Made by a program: the position numbers and the translations under genes. Below are positions 10,928 to 21,612 of a DNA stretch of 64,000 nucleotides, in pieces (position 1 is the stretch's first letter; every line of letters starts with the position of its first letter). The DNA comes from Brachypterus glaber (taxonomy: Eukaryota; Arthropoda; Insecta; Coleoptera; Kateretidae), in NCBI GenBank assembly GCA_958510825.1, contig OY294049.1, positions 37,786,774-37,850,773 of the forward strand, read 5' to 3'. The notes under the pieces were generated by a model. The model was given only the letters and a program-made list of their open reading frames with translations. It made no database searches and was not told the DNA's origin.

Positions 10928-12119
10928 ACCCAGTCCGCAGAACCTCGTCAAAATGACGTCATAATCTGGTGACTTTTCTCCAGATATGACGTGACTATAT
11001 AACGACAATATGACGTGAAAATGACCTCCTAATGTCACAGACCGATGACGTGATATATCTGACGTCATTTTTACGTCATTATTACGACGTGAATTTCACG
11101 TCTTAAAATATTTTTTATTTACCCAGAAAACCACTGAATATTATTGTGTAAGTGTATATATTGACCACACTATATCAATGTTACATGATCTAATATAGAT
11201 GTAAACAAAATATAAATTCTAAAGAGATATCACTTGGTATGGAAGCAGTAACCAAACTTCTTGACTATTTTAAAATGGCTTTTACTTCTTTTACCTCTTC
11301 GCTTAATTTTCGCACTTCTTTATAGATATCCTCTAAACCTAAAATAATAAAAAAATTATTATGTTATAACTGTCTAATTAAATTAATATAGTGTAAAATA
11401 CCCATAAAAATAGGCCCTAGAACGACAATAAACCATTACAATTACAATAAAAAATAATGTTATTTCAATATTTAGGGTGTCCCCAGTTCGCAATTATCAT
11501 AGTCATAGTTATTCTAGGTACTTACCCACGAAAATATAAGGAAAATCCTCGGAAAAACCAAAAACAAACAAAAGAAAAACTCAAAACAATCACGTAGAGC
11601 TAGCGTCCGTGTTCTGACAAGATTCAAGATGGACGTGTACTGAGCGCGCAGCCAAAAATAAGAGCGCGAAATTTAAATTATACATAGTCGAAATTAATTA
11701 ATTTTGACACATAAGAAAAAAAAATATGCATACATAAATTGTAGTTTAGGTAGCTACGTAAAATATAAAAAAAAGTGTAAGTACCATATGCGTTTGAGTA
11801 AAGGGAGTTACTTAAACAATAAACGCTATTTTATTTTTGATGATTTTTTTTACATACCATACCATAATAACTAAAAAAATGCTTTCTGAGTACTACGTAT
11901 TGCAGAATATACACCACGTTGGTGTTTTTTAATAAAAATAATAAAAGTATAATATATTATATCACCAAGAAAAGTCGGCAATATGACGTGATTAAATGAC
12001 GTCTGAAATTCGTCAATTAACTGACGTCAAAATGTCGTCGATCATTGGTCGACTGACGTCTATTAACCAGTAATCACCAGATTTTGACGTCATTTTGACG
12101 TGCCTCTGCGGACTGGGTA
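10928..12119 (+). mobile_element. Non-autonomous DNA transposon packed with TGACGT motifs
   Basis: About 1.19 kb. The left end is ACCCAGTCCGCAGAACCTCG and the right end CTCTGCGGACTGGGT. Within roughly 180 bp of each end there are at least six TGACGT or ACGTCA motifs. The ~800-bp centre is AT-rich with no open frame. I infer a transposon whose subterminal motifs bind its transposase. Confidence 0.75.
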
Positions 12120-12432
12120 AGGCCCTGCGCGCAGACCCAACATTTTCAACAGGATGTATACTGGATAAAATAGTATGTGAAACAATAAAACTTAGCCAAT
12201 TAATGCAGAATGATATATTTGTAAGGGATTAATAATTAAAAACATATCTTATGTACTAATTAGAAACAAAAAAGAAGTATAGAGACTAGACAGAATTTAC
12301 AAGAATAGTTTCTAATGTACTATCAATAAAGATTTAATATAGGTACTGACTATTAGGGTAACTCCATCTACGGGCAGGTTTTGGGACGGTACCAAAACCG
12401 ACCGCCAGATAGAGTGACTACCGACTATTATC

Positions 12433-12685
12433 CAACGAACTAACAACTCTTCTCTCTAGAATACGCATACTGTTAATATAAAGTATCGCCAACATCTCGG
12501 TTTGTTTGTAAACAAATAGTAGGTATATTCAGGCCTGAACAATAACAATTACCAGAAACTGTTATTGTTGTCTCTGTTAGAACAAAGCTGTTCGTTAAGA
12601 CAGACAAATGTATATGTTGGCTACGTTTTTGTCAGTTTTTACAAATGAAATGCCTATTCTAGAGAGAAGAGTTATTAGTTCGTTG
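12433..12685 (-). mobile_element. MITE, family 1 copy B
   Basis: Same element as 1675-1929, read on the other strand, with the same terminal inverted repeats and central palindrome. Internal differences are few, so both copies are fairly young. Confidence 0.85.
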
Positions 12686-12689
12686 CTAT

Positions 12690-12922
12690 TAACAAAATAT
12701 TCAAGTTTAAGACAAAAAAAAGAGTATGAAATGTTTTTAAAGCGATTGGCAAACGGCCTTTCTGAAAAATGGAGTAAACCATTTTCGAATGTGGTTAGTT
12801 GGGTTAGAGTCCAGACTCAATTTTCCATTATTCGAAGTATTTCTTTGAGACTTAGAGGAAGAAGAAGAAAATTAAGAAGCCTAGGTTTGGAAGATGGTGC
12901 GGCTCTTCCAATAATCTTTTGA
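12690..12922 (+). pseudogene. C-terminal remnant of an unidentified transposon-like protein
   Basis: An open frame runs out of the adjoining MITE (12433-12685) and reads EYEMFLKRLANGLSEKWSKP, then SNVVSWVRVQTQFSIIRSIS and LRLRGRRRKLRSLGLEDGAA before a TGA. The piece is basic. A pattern of LSEKW, then V.ARISIAI-like residues, then a short CLRG-like motif recalls multicopy open frames of eukaryotic transposons, but I cannot name the family. No start or upstream exon is visible. It could be chance coding-like sequence. Confidence 0.4.
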
Positions 12923-14375
12923 ATAATTGAAAATTGATTTTTTGGAATTATTCCATTTTGTGTATTTTGGAGATTTCTTATAAATAAAATATTTGATTAT
13001 AAAAAAAAAAAAAAAAAGAGATTAAGTTATTTTGCGGATATAAAAAATGTCTTGGTGATGAAACAAATAGAAAATTATAAGCATTTAAAATCGTATTTGA
13101 ATTATGAAAAGTAATTTTTAATACGTTTTTAATACGTTTTATATGGTACTTATAAAGAACTTGGTGTAAGTTCTTTGGGTACTTAAAATACCATATTCCA
13201 AATAATTATGCTTATAACAATACTATTTTTTTACTACTAGGTAAGAATAGCCCAGTATAAACCTGAAGGGCCATCACTGGGCCATCACACGCGTGTGATG
13301 GCTCAGTGATGGCCCGTCGGTGTTTCCTGGGAGGCGAAAATAGTACATTTTGAAACTAGACTGTTTCAACTTGATATGACATCATTGAAAATGGTTCACT
13401 ACAAGCTAAATACATACATTTAATTTTTATTTACAAGATACAGAGTGTTCCCCAAATAACAACCACACTGAAAAATAGTAATAATAGTACCTACTAACAG
13501 TAATTTATTAATAACTGAGTATTTAACAAAATAATAACCAGAGGCGGGATTTTTGGTATTCATTTACCGGGTAATCCGTAAAATTTACAATTTTTAAAAA
13601 TACATACATTTACCGGGTGAGTTTTATTTATGTCCCAAAATTAACAATAAGTCCGCCATTTTGTAGCCAATGTAAAATTATATAAATCACCCAAGTTTCG
13701 GTTATATCGAATAAAGATTATTGTTAATTAATATACTTTAAGAATCTTGGGTGCCAGGACCTGTGCCTGGTTATCCATTGTCTAAAAGTCCAAAACAAAA
13801 CAAAAGCTGTTTATATAATGGCCAGCTAACAGAATGGCGACAGGCGAGACCGAGGAAAACATGTGGGGTCGTGACGACCTGGTCGCGGCCACCCGGTCGT
13901 AGTCGTCAGCGACTGCGAATTTTGGAGGAAACTGTAGCTTTATAGAAATCTATAGATACGTCACTATATAATAATAGCGTCGTGTAGATGGTCTGGTTGT
14001 AAAATATCGTTTAAAAATTGAATTTAAAAATGGTCTTTATAAGATAAGAACTTTCGTGACCCTCCGATAAATGAATACTAGAAATCCGGTCTCTGTTCAT
14101 AACACAGGCCCACAAAAAAATAAAAAATGTAAATTATTCTTAACCAGAGGTTTTTCAATGCCAATTTCGTTTTCAGCGCTCAAAAACACGTAAGAAAAAT
14201 ACAGACTGGTTAATAGTAATTTAACTTTTTTGTGTTAATGTTAAGTTTTTTAACAAGTTTTTATAACAACTATTTTTTCAAATCACTCTTTATGTATTTA
14301 ATACACATTATAATATTAATACTATTTTAGTAGTTAATAATCTGGATCTATTTTAAATTATTTCACAGGGTGATC
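12923..14375. other. AT-rich DNA with one perfect-looking palindrome
   Basis: Only clear structure is the 48-bp palindrome at 13268-13315 centred on CACACGCGTGTG. A slightly GC-richer stretch at 13800-13930 has no coding feature I trust. Confidence 0.5.
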
Positions 14376-14380
14376 CAACT

Positions 14381-14696
14381 TAAGGGGTTATACCTTCTGA
14401 CTCGGGAAAATTAAGGGTTTTTATTGATGTTTTTTCAGGCTCTTGTAATTAGGAACAACACCTAAAAATTTCAGATAGCAAACGATAGAAAAAAAAGGCA
14501 ATTCGGGGCAAGGGCCATGGTTTCCATAACTTTCCGAATTTTGCAATAAAATTTTTTTCACAAACACTTTGAAATATATACTATTTGATATTTTATAGGT
14601 CAATCAAATAAAGCTGTGATTACATACCTGAAAAAAATCAATAAAAACCCTTAATTTTTCCGAGCCAAAAGGTACAAAACCCCTTAAAAAGATTGC
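14381..14696. mobile_element. Foldback element
   Basis: Left arm AAGGGGTTATACCTTCTGAC pairs with the right arm ending GGTACAAAACCCCTT, and inner arms ATTAAGGGTTTTTATTGAT pair with ATCAATAAAAACCCTTAAT. Confidence 0.75.
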
Positions 14697-14748
14697 ACTT
14701 TTTATAATATTTTAAAGAAAATAATGGGCTGGTGAAAAAAAATGTGAT

Positions 14749-14910
14749 ATTTCCTTTAAAACGGTGTCTTGCACTTTAAATTTAATGCACTGTGAGCGGA
14801 GATAATTAAATTCAAAAATTTAGCCATTAACAGACGAAAATTTTTGAATTTAAATGTCTCGGCTTACAGTGCATCAAATTTAAAGTCTAAGTCGCCGTTT
14901 TAAAGGAAAT
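14749..14910. mobile_element. Foldback element
   Basis: ATTTCCTTTAAAACGG pairs with CCGTTTTAAAGGAAAT, with further pairing inside (TTAATGCACTGTGAGC with CTTACAGTGCATCAA). About 160 bp. Confidence 0.8.
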
Positions 14911-15418
14911 GTTTCGAATTATTTTACCCACTGTGTGTATTGTGTTTAAAAAAACGGACATCCTGTATATTATGTATTATGAGTATTATTCAGTTTATTA
15001 AAAAAAAAGCTTGACTGTATAAAAAATGATTATAAAAAAGTTCTAATAATATATATATTTTTAGTATAACAAAGTAAATTATGAGAGATCGATAAGAATA
15101 TGCAATTAAATTGATTTATTTACATATTTAATTTAATTTTATCAAAAATTAACCATTTATTTGATTTTCTCATGTTTCGATTTTTTATTACATCCATATT
15201 TAAACTTAATTTTTTCCACCCTAGGGAATTCTAAATCTATTTTTCGCTTGTCCTAAAAAATCACTTGCCGTGGTCGATAGTAACCTAATAACGTAAACTA
15301 CTCTGTTGAAACTATGGCACCAAGAGCGGTTCTCGGGGGGTAATGGGATAAACTTTATCTAATACTTCGCTTAAACTCCGCGCAGAAACTATCTGGGTTA
15401 ATGCTCATTTGTTTCCTG

Positions 15419-16207
15419 CACTCAGAAAATGTCATTGTAATTTTAATATTAAATTTTATTTGTAAATATATATTTGTTATTTATATCGCCACCATCGGTA
15501 TTTAATACTTTACTTGTAATATTAAATACTAAAAAGTGTGTATTGTATATAAAATCTTGTCATTCTAACATAGAGACTGTGCTGGTACATTTGGATCCCC
15601 ATGCAACATTTATTTATTAATACTAGCATGTTATAGTAAAAATTACTGTAACATTTGGTAAAGCATATCACACTTATAGTAAGTATGGTATACTTTGAGT
15701 TGTAAAGTTGTATTACTGATCTAGTTTAAAGTATGTTACAGTATTCAGTAAAATTAACAATCAGGCCATAATACCAAAATAATGTTTAGTAATAATATAA
15801 AGATTGCAACCACACACAATTACACACTGACAAAATAATCGATCCTTTTTTTACTTTTCTCTGTATTATTACTAATCAAAATTTTGGTATTATTTACCGA
15901 TTGTTATTTTGCTAAATACTGTAACATACTTTAAACTAGATCAATATCACAACAACTACAACTTAAAATATACCAAACTATAACTGTCATATAATTTACC
16001 AAATGTTACAGTATTAATAAACACATGTTGCGTGGGGATCCAAATGTACCAGCACGGTCTCTATGTTAGTATGACAACTTTTTGTAGACAAAACACACAT
16101 TGTAGTATTTAATACCACAAGTAAATACCAATGATGGCGATATAAATAAAAAATATGTATTAACAAATAACATTCAGTATTAAAAATACAACGAATTTTT
16201 CTGAGTG
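15419..16207. mobile_element. Long palindromic element, arms about 370 bp
   Basis: CACTCAGAAAA at left pairs with TTTTTCTGAGTG at right. Pairing continues inward through ACATAGAGACTGTGCTGGTA and its partner at 16033-16068, and through ATACTGTAACATACTTTAAA near the centre. The arms diverge by perhaps 10-15 percent. No open frame. Confidence 0.85.
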
Positions 16208-16209
16208 TG

Positions 16210-17215
16210 TGTTTATGGTTCGCAAAATAAATTTAATTCCATCCGTAAACGATGTGGAACACTTTTTTTCGACAAGTTAAAATAATACTGGTCCATTATT
16301 TTATTAAAAAAAAATAATTTTAGGTAACACCAGCGCAGGTAATATATAATTTAATTTTGATAGCACATTACGAATAAAAAAACTTACTTTTATTATAATT
16401 TTAAAGAAACTTTTACTTTTTAAACAAATTTTCTTATAATTATTTGTAAGACAGTCAATGACAGTCAATTAAACCTATATGTCAAAAATTACAAATTACA
16501 ATGAATAAAAAAAATATCACTAAAAGTAATTTTTAACCCAATGTTCCTGCGCAGAATTTATAATAATTTATATAAAAAAATATGATTTTTTTTTAAATAC
16601 CACGTTTATATAAAAATTAACTAAATGAATAAGTAAATTATTATTACAGTAATTTAGGTTACTAGTTCGTCGCATTCTTCACGGAAACTAATATTTATTA
16701 TCAAATCACAATATCTACGATTAGGGTCACCTCTAACTTAGAGGCTCTAAGATACAGGGTGTTTGATTAAATGATATTTCGAGTACACCTTGTATAATAA
16801 GAAAAAACGTTACACGTTTTTAGCTTAGCTAATTTTGTTTTCTTTCTAAATATTTAAAAATTTGTACTTTTTATACATCCATATATCTGACTAAAACTTA
16901 TATTAATATTTTTTTTTGTTATTTTAAAAACATTGGATTATTATAACACGGAATTATTTTTTTTTTTGTTCTGGATATATGAAAAATTAAAATCAAGAAT
17001 TATGTAACAAAAAATATTTATTTTATAAATCTTTTGGTACGCGTATTAGTGAACATTGCAAAAATTCTATCAAAAGGATATTAACTGCAAAATAAATTGA
17101 TTTAGGGCCAGTATATTCACCTATAGTATATTCAACTTTAAGATGAAAACTTTATATAATTTTAATAACTTTGGAGTGTTTTTAGAAAACATGCATCCAA
17201 TGTTAATATGTTAGA
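16210..17215. other. AT-rich DNA, nothing recognised
   Basis: No coding exon, RNA gene or element boundary found. One ACAGGGTGTTTGATTAA phrase at 16755 belongs to the widespread ACAGGGTG repeats. Confidence 0.5.
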
Positions 17216-17216
17216 G

Positions 17217-17555
17217 CTCCGTTTAAGTATTACGTAACGCACCTTATCGATAATTTTGACTCCCCTCCCTCATCTGTAACGCGCCATAACACTTGGCCAG
17301 AACCCGCATTGTAACGATTTAACCGAGGGGTAAACCGCTGACTAAATTTTGTACACCTTTAGGAGGAAATCTTCAAAGATTTCCTTCAGATTACCTCCAA
17401 AGAGTACCTTGAGTGTCTAAGATTTCCTTCAGATTACCTCGTAACCTTCAAAGATTTCCTCCAATTTGTACACCTGAATTCCTCTGCGGTTTACCCCTCG
17501 GTTTTACCTAACTCCAACCCCCCTAAAGTGCGTTACGAAATATTAAACGGACCCT
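17217..17555. mobile_element. Foldback element of the TTACGTAA family, with an inner tandem repeat
   Basis: Ends CCGTTTAAGTATTACGTAAC and its imperfect complement. A second inverted pair inside (ACCGAGGGGTAAACCGC with GCGGTTTACCCCTCGGT) encloses tandem copies of AGATTTCCTTCAGATTACCT. Confidence 0.75.
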
Positions 17556-17608
17556 AACAAGAAAATTTAAAATTTTTTACTGTCTCTAAAATTCTTTGGA
17601 TTTTTTTC

Positions 17609-17884
17609 AGTACCGTGGTCTGGGATGATATTGAATTTATGAGTTGACTTTAATAATCATGATATATGTGCACATATAAAATATGTTACAGGGCAAAGTA
17701 TTCTACAACTCTGTTGATATACTTTGTTACAGGGTGAATAAAATAATAGTAATAATAATAAAAAAATAAATAAATAATAATGAATATAATAATAATAATA
17801 CTTTTAAATCATCTTGTAATATATTTTATATGTGCTTATCAAAGTCAACTCATACAATCAATGTTACCCCATTCCTCGGTACTA
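17609..17884. mobile_element. Foldback element with ATA-rich centre
   Basis: CAGTACCGTGGTCTGGGATG and TATGAGTTGACTTT at left pair with AAAGTCAACTCATA and CATTCCTCGGTACTAG at right. The centre is an (ATA)n-like stretch. Confidence 0.75.
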
Positions 17885-18228
17885 GAAACTAAAATATTTT
17901 AAGGATGACTAAAATGGTATGCTTTAAGCTAGAAAATTTATGCAAGTAATTGTACACAAAAAAAATATAAATTTACACTGGGTTTCGATAAAATTTATGA
18001 TAAATATATTTTTAGCAGTGTACGTTACTAATCACCGTATATTTTTAGTTAAGAATAATTTCAACACAAAGTTAGGTTTAACCGATGGTATAATTAAATA
18101 TAACTTTAATTATTGCCCATAAATATTTAAAATCATTTTTTTCTGAAAAAAATATAAAATTAAGTACCTACACAGAAAAAAAATAGTAAACTTAATTTCT
18201 AAATAGATAAATATTTCAATTGACCCTG

Positions 18229-18902
18229 TATATCGTCCACTAAAGGCTCTAGTTGTCTAAGTCCAAATTTTTCAAAAATGAGATTTTTATCAAATTTGCT
18301 TCATTATCTGATTACCAACATACTTCAAAAAAAAAAGTTGCATTAAACCAATATCAGCCTCAAAAAATGCAAAAATATAAATATTTTAAGTCGCTAAGTG
18401 TCTAACTCCATCATATGATTGTGAGAAAACAATTAAATGAGAACTGTCACTAATGTTAAACTATTTCTCGACAACAGGGGATCCCGTTTCAAATATTTGT
18501 TAATTTACTGTTTGATGATAATTATAATTATCGCCATTAATAATGTATATATATTATGCCTACCTAGTAGTAATATTATATATTAAATATAAAAATATAA
18601 TTTTTTTGTAATAATATTACGCGATATAATACGATAGGTATCCTCCTTTATCTTCCCTTGGAGTTAGACCATTAGTGAATTTAGATTCTGTGGTTAAAAT
18701 TTAATTTTCAAATAATTTATATAAAATTGATAACAATGAAAAGTTTTAAATACATTAACACATTTCAAACATTTTTACCTGTGAACAAGCTAGTTTTAAA
18801 GTTCTAAATTGCTATAATTAAGTTTTAAATCGTTTTTTACGTCTCCTGAAAAATATGAAGTTTTGGAATTAGACCGTTAGAGCCTTTAGATGACGATATA
18901 TA
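18229..18902. mobile_element. Element with TATATCGTC inverted ends
   Basis: TATATCGTCCACTAAAGGCT at left pairs with AGCCTTTAGATGACGATATA at right. About 670 bp, no open frame. Confidence 0.7.
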
Positions 18903-18973
18903 AAACAAAAAACCTTCTACAAGTAAATCTGTAGAAGAAACAGTACTTTTTATTTAAAAATAGGGTTATTTTT

Positions 18974-19226
18974 AACGAAGTGGCTATTGATACGTCCGAC
19001 GTAACATAACCTAATTCTCTGGTTTGTTTTGGTTTTTTCGTTTGTTTGGTCCTTTTGATACTCATGGTGAGGCGTAGCCCCTTCATTTTAACGAAGAGAT
19101 TATAATTCTGACGAAAAATATACTTTAAAAAATATTAGAAGCTTTAAATTTTTTAAAAATTCGCCAAAAAAATACTGGACGTGGAAATAGCTTCGTGTAC
19201 ATCGGACGTGGAAATAGCCTCTTCGT
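18974..19226 (+). mobile_element. MITE, family 4 copy A
   Basis: Bounded by ACGAAGTGGCTATT and the complement of AATAGCCTCTTCGT, with ACGTCCGACGTA just inside. Same element as 22971-23220, opposite orientation. Confidence 0.85.
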
Positions 19227-19229
19227 ATT

Positions 19230-21412
19230 TTTAACAGCCCATACCCTGTTGCCAAATTTCAAGCATGATTTCACCTGCTTCAAAAGTCTAGTTCGAACCA
19301 GTTAACTAGGGCCCCTGAATGTCACTAAACAAGGATATTTAGGATCCCTAGTTCTAGCAAAAACAGCATAGCACAGGGTATTTAAATTCCACAGAAAAGT
19401 CTCAATATGAATACATATAGTTTGGAGTAGGGGTGTAATTTGGGGGTTAATAGGGAGAAATGTTTTTTTTTTCGTTCCTAGCCAAATCTTTAAAGACAAT
19501 TGCCGTCCCAAAGAACTTCAACCTCAAGAAGTAATTTCAGACCAATGTTTATGAAGGTGTCATCTTTTTGTTTGTTTATTTACTAACAGAAACGCGATAC
19601 AGCTTTGTGGTGTAAAATGTAGATGTCGCTAGTCGACTTTCAGGCTACCTAGTAACGATGTTGCGTAGTTTCCACCTTATCATGAATTCAAATCATTATA
19701 CTTAAATTAAAAATGTAAAAAACTTTATTGTGTATACTATAATTATGTTTAATAATATAGTATATTTAAATCTATTAAAATTAAACTACTAGTTCATATA
19801 AAACTCATACAGAACTAATGTTTCTTAAAATTCACAATAAAATATTTAAAGTATATGTTTCCAATCGGAAACACTGTATCCCTGTCAGTCATTTTACAAC
19901 ATTAGACTGTGAGTAAAGTAAAAGGAAGTGTAAACAATAGTCACTCCCCACCAGCCCCTCACCGTAGTTGGTTCACGGTTCAAACAAAGCATACAGTAGA
20001 TTTCATCATGTTCCTTCTTGAGGTAAAAGTTCTTTGTGCCGTCCCTATTTTTAGTTTTTTTTAGTCGTCAACAAACGAGTAAAAGATGAAGTATTAACAG
20101 AGTCGACATGACATTCCGCTTGGTGAACAATAGTTTAGTGTCTATTTAATTGAAAAAAGAGTATTTTAAAATTCTAATTTTTGCATGCCCCTGGTAACGG
20201 CTACTTCAATCCCACCCGTGTTTATAAATAAGCTATACCCGTCAAAGTGTGACCTATGAGAAAGTGTGACTATATGCTTCAAAACTCAATTACAGAGTAA
20301 TAAAACAAAAGAAAGCAGTTAAAAAGTAAACACAGAGCATTGGCCACACTTCGGCGGGTTTACCTTATCCAAAGTATTTAAAAACAACGTATTGAAAGTG
20401 AATAATTACGTATTATAATAATAATAATAATTATTATTATTATTCGAGTAATAATGGCTAAAAATAAAGCAGTTCTTTAAGCTTATTAATCATTGTTATT
20501 TTTACAAAACCCTAGACTAGAAAGTATTACTTAATTGATTAGACGGCTTATTAGTCTTTATAATACCTAAAAAAAGTGATTAGACGCCATAATATTATAC
20601 AGGGTAAGTATTATAAAATTAGTCTCAAATATTAAACATTACCTGAAAAAAAAAAGTTTTTGATGCTAATATATAAATATTATTTTCTACGATCCCCTAT
20701 GAAAATGACATTTAGCACACTCCTTTTGTTCTTTAGAAAACGCCTTATATCACACTTGTTTGATATTTTCATATCACCCTAGTTTGATATTTATGTATGT
20801 AGGTTTGCTAATTTCACGTATGTAGGTTTTCCTTAATTTATGTTGTAGATTCTACGAATTTAGCTCACCTCGTTTTATATGCCATTTTCCACGTTTCATC
20901 ACAGAATTATGATATTTTTTATGTTTTTCAATCGAAATATTTCTGTTTTTCATGTCAAAAATAGAAACTATAGTTATAACCTTAATAGATTGACCAAGAT
21001 TGGGATGTTTTATTTATATCTAGATTTTATAAAAATTACTTAGTTTTTGATTTAGTTACCTTACATTTTATAAAAAACATCAAAATACACAGTCTTTTTC
21101 TTATGAAATCGTAAAACAGTACAATTTTACTGTTTTATATGGGAACGTATCTAAAGAAATCTAATTTAATTAGCAAACTGTCTTGCCCTGACTTACACAA
21201 GAGGCTTGCGTTATAGGCAACCTATTAAACAGCTAGGTATTGTATTGTATAATATTGTATTAAATTTAAAAACCAAGAAAACTAAAAGTAAATCATATTT
21301 CCTGTTTAACTTTATATTTTTTCAGGATCGTAGGAAAAATAGTGTACATAACTCGTTGGAAAGTGCATTTCGTACACTCGTGGGGTTTCCTCACTCGCCT
21401 AACGGCTCGGTC
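19230..21412. other. AT-rich DNA, no gene recognised
   Basis: Contains an (ATA)n/(TAT)n palindrome near 20417-20445. The last ~75 bp before the gap look repeat-like. The 3' exons of the zinc-finger gene should be here if the scaffold join is right, but I found none. Confidence 0.5.
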
Positions 21413-21612
21413 NNNNNNNNNNNNNNNNNNNNNNNNNNNNNNNNNNNNNNNNNNNNNNNNNNNNNNNNNNNNNNNNNNNNNNNNNNNNNNNNNNNNNNNN
21501 NNNNNNNNNNNNNNNNNNNNNNNNNNNNNNNNNNNNNNNNNNNNNNNNNNNNNNNNNNNNNNNNNNNNNNNNNNNNNNNNNNNNNNNNNNNNNNNNNNNN
21601 NNNNNNNNNNNN
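21413..21612. other. Assembly gap of exactly 200 N
   Basis: An unbroken run of 200 N. The round length points to a scaffolding placeholder rather than a measured size, so the two sides may not be true neighbours at this distance. The right side is an open coding exon of the zinc-finger gene; the left side (about 21335-21412) looks repeat-like. Confidence 0.95.

Noticed and set aside
13751..13945. 64-codon GC-richer open frame
   Set aside because: No recognisable family and no supporting splice structure.
21322..21412. Minus-strand frame with HECTKCTF next to the gap, resembling a zinc-finger start
   Set aside because: Only the Cys pair is present; no His pair follows and no good donor ends it. 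The stretch looks like repeat sequence beside the scaffold gap, so I did not add it to the gene.
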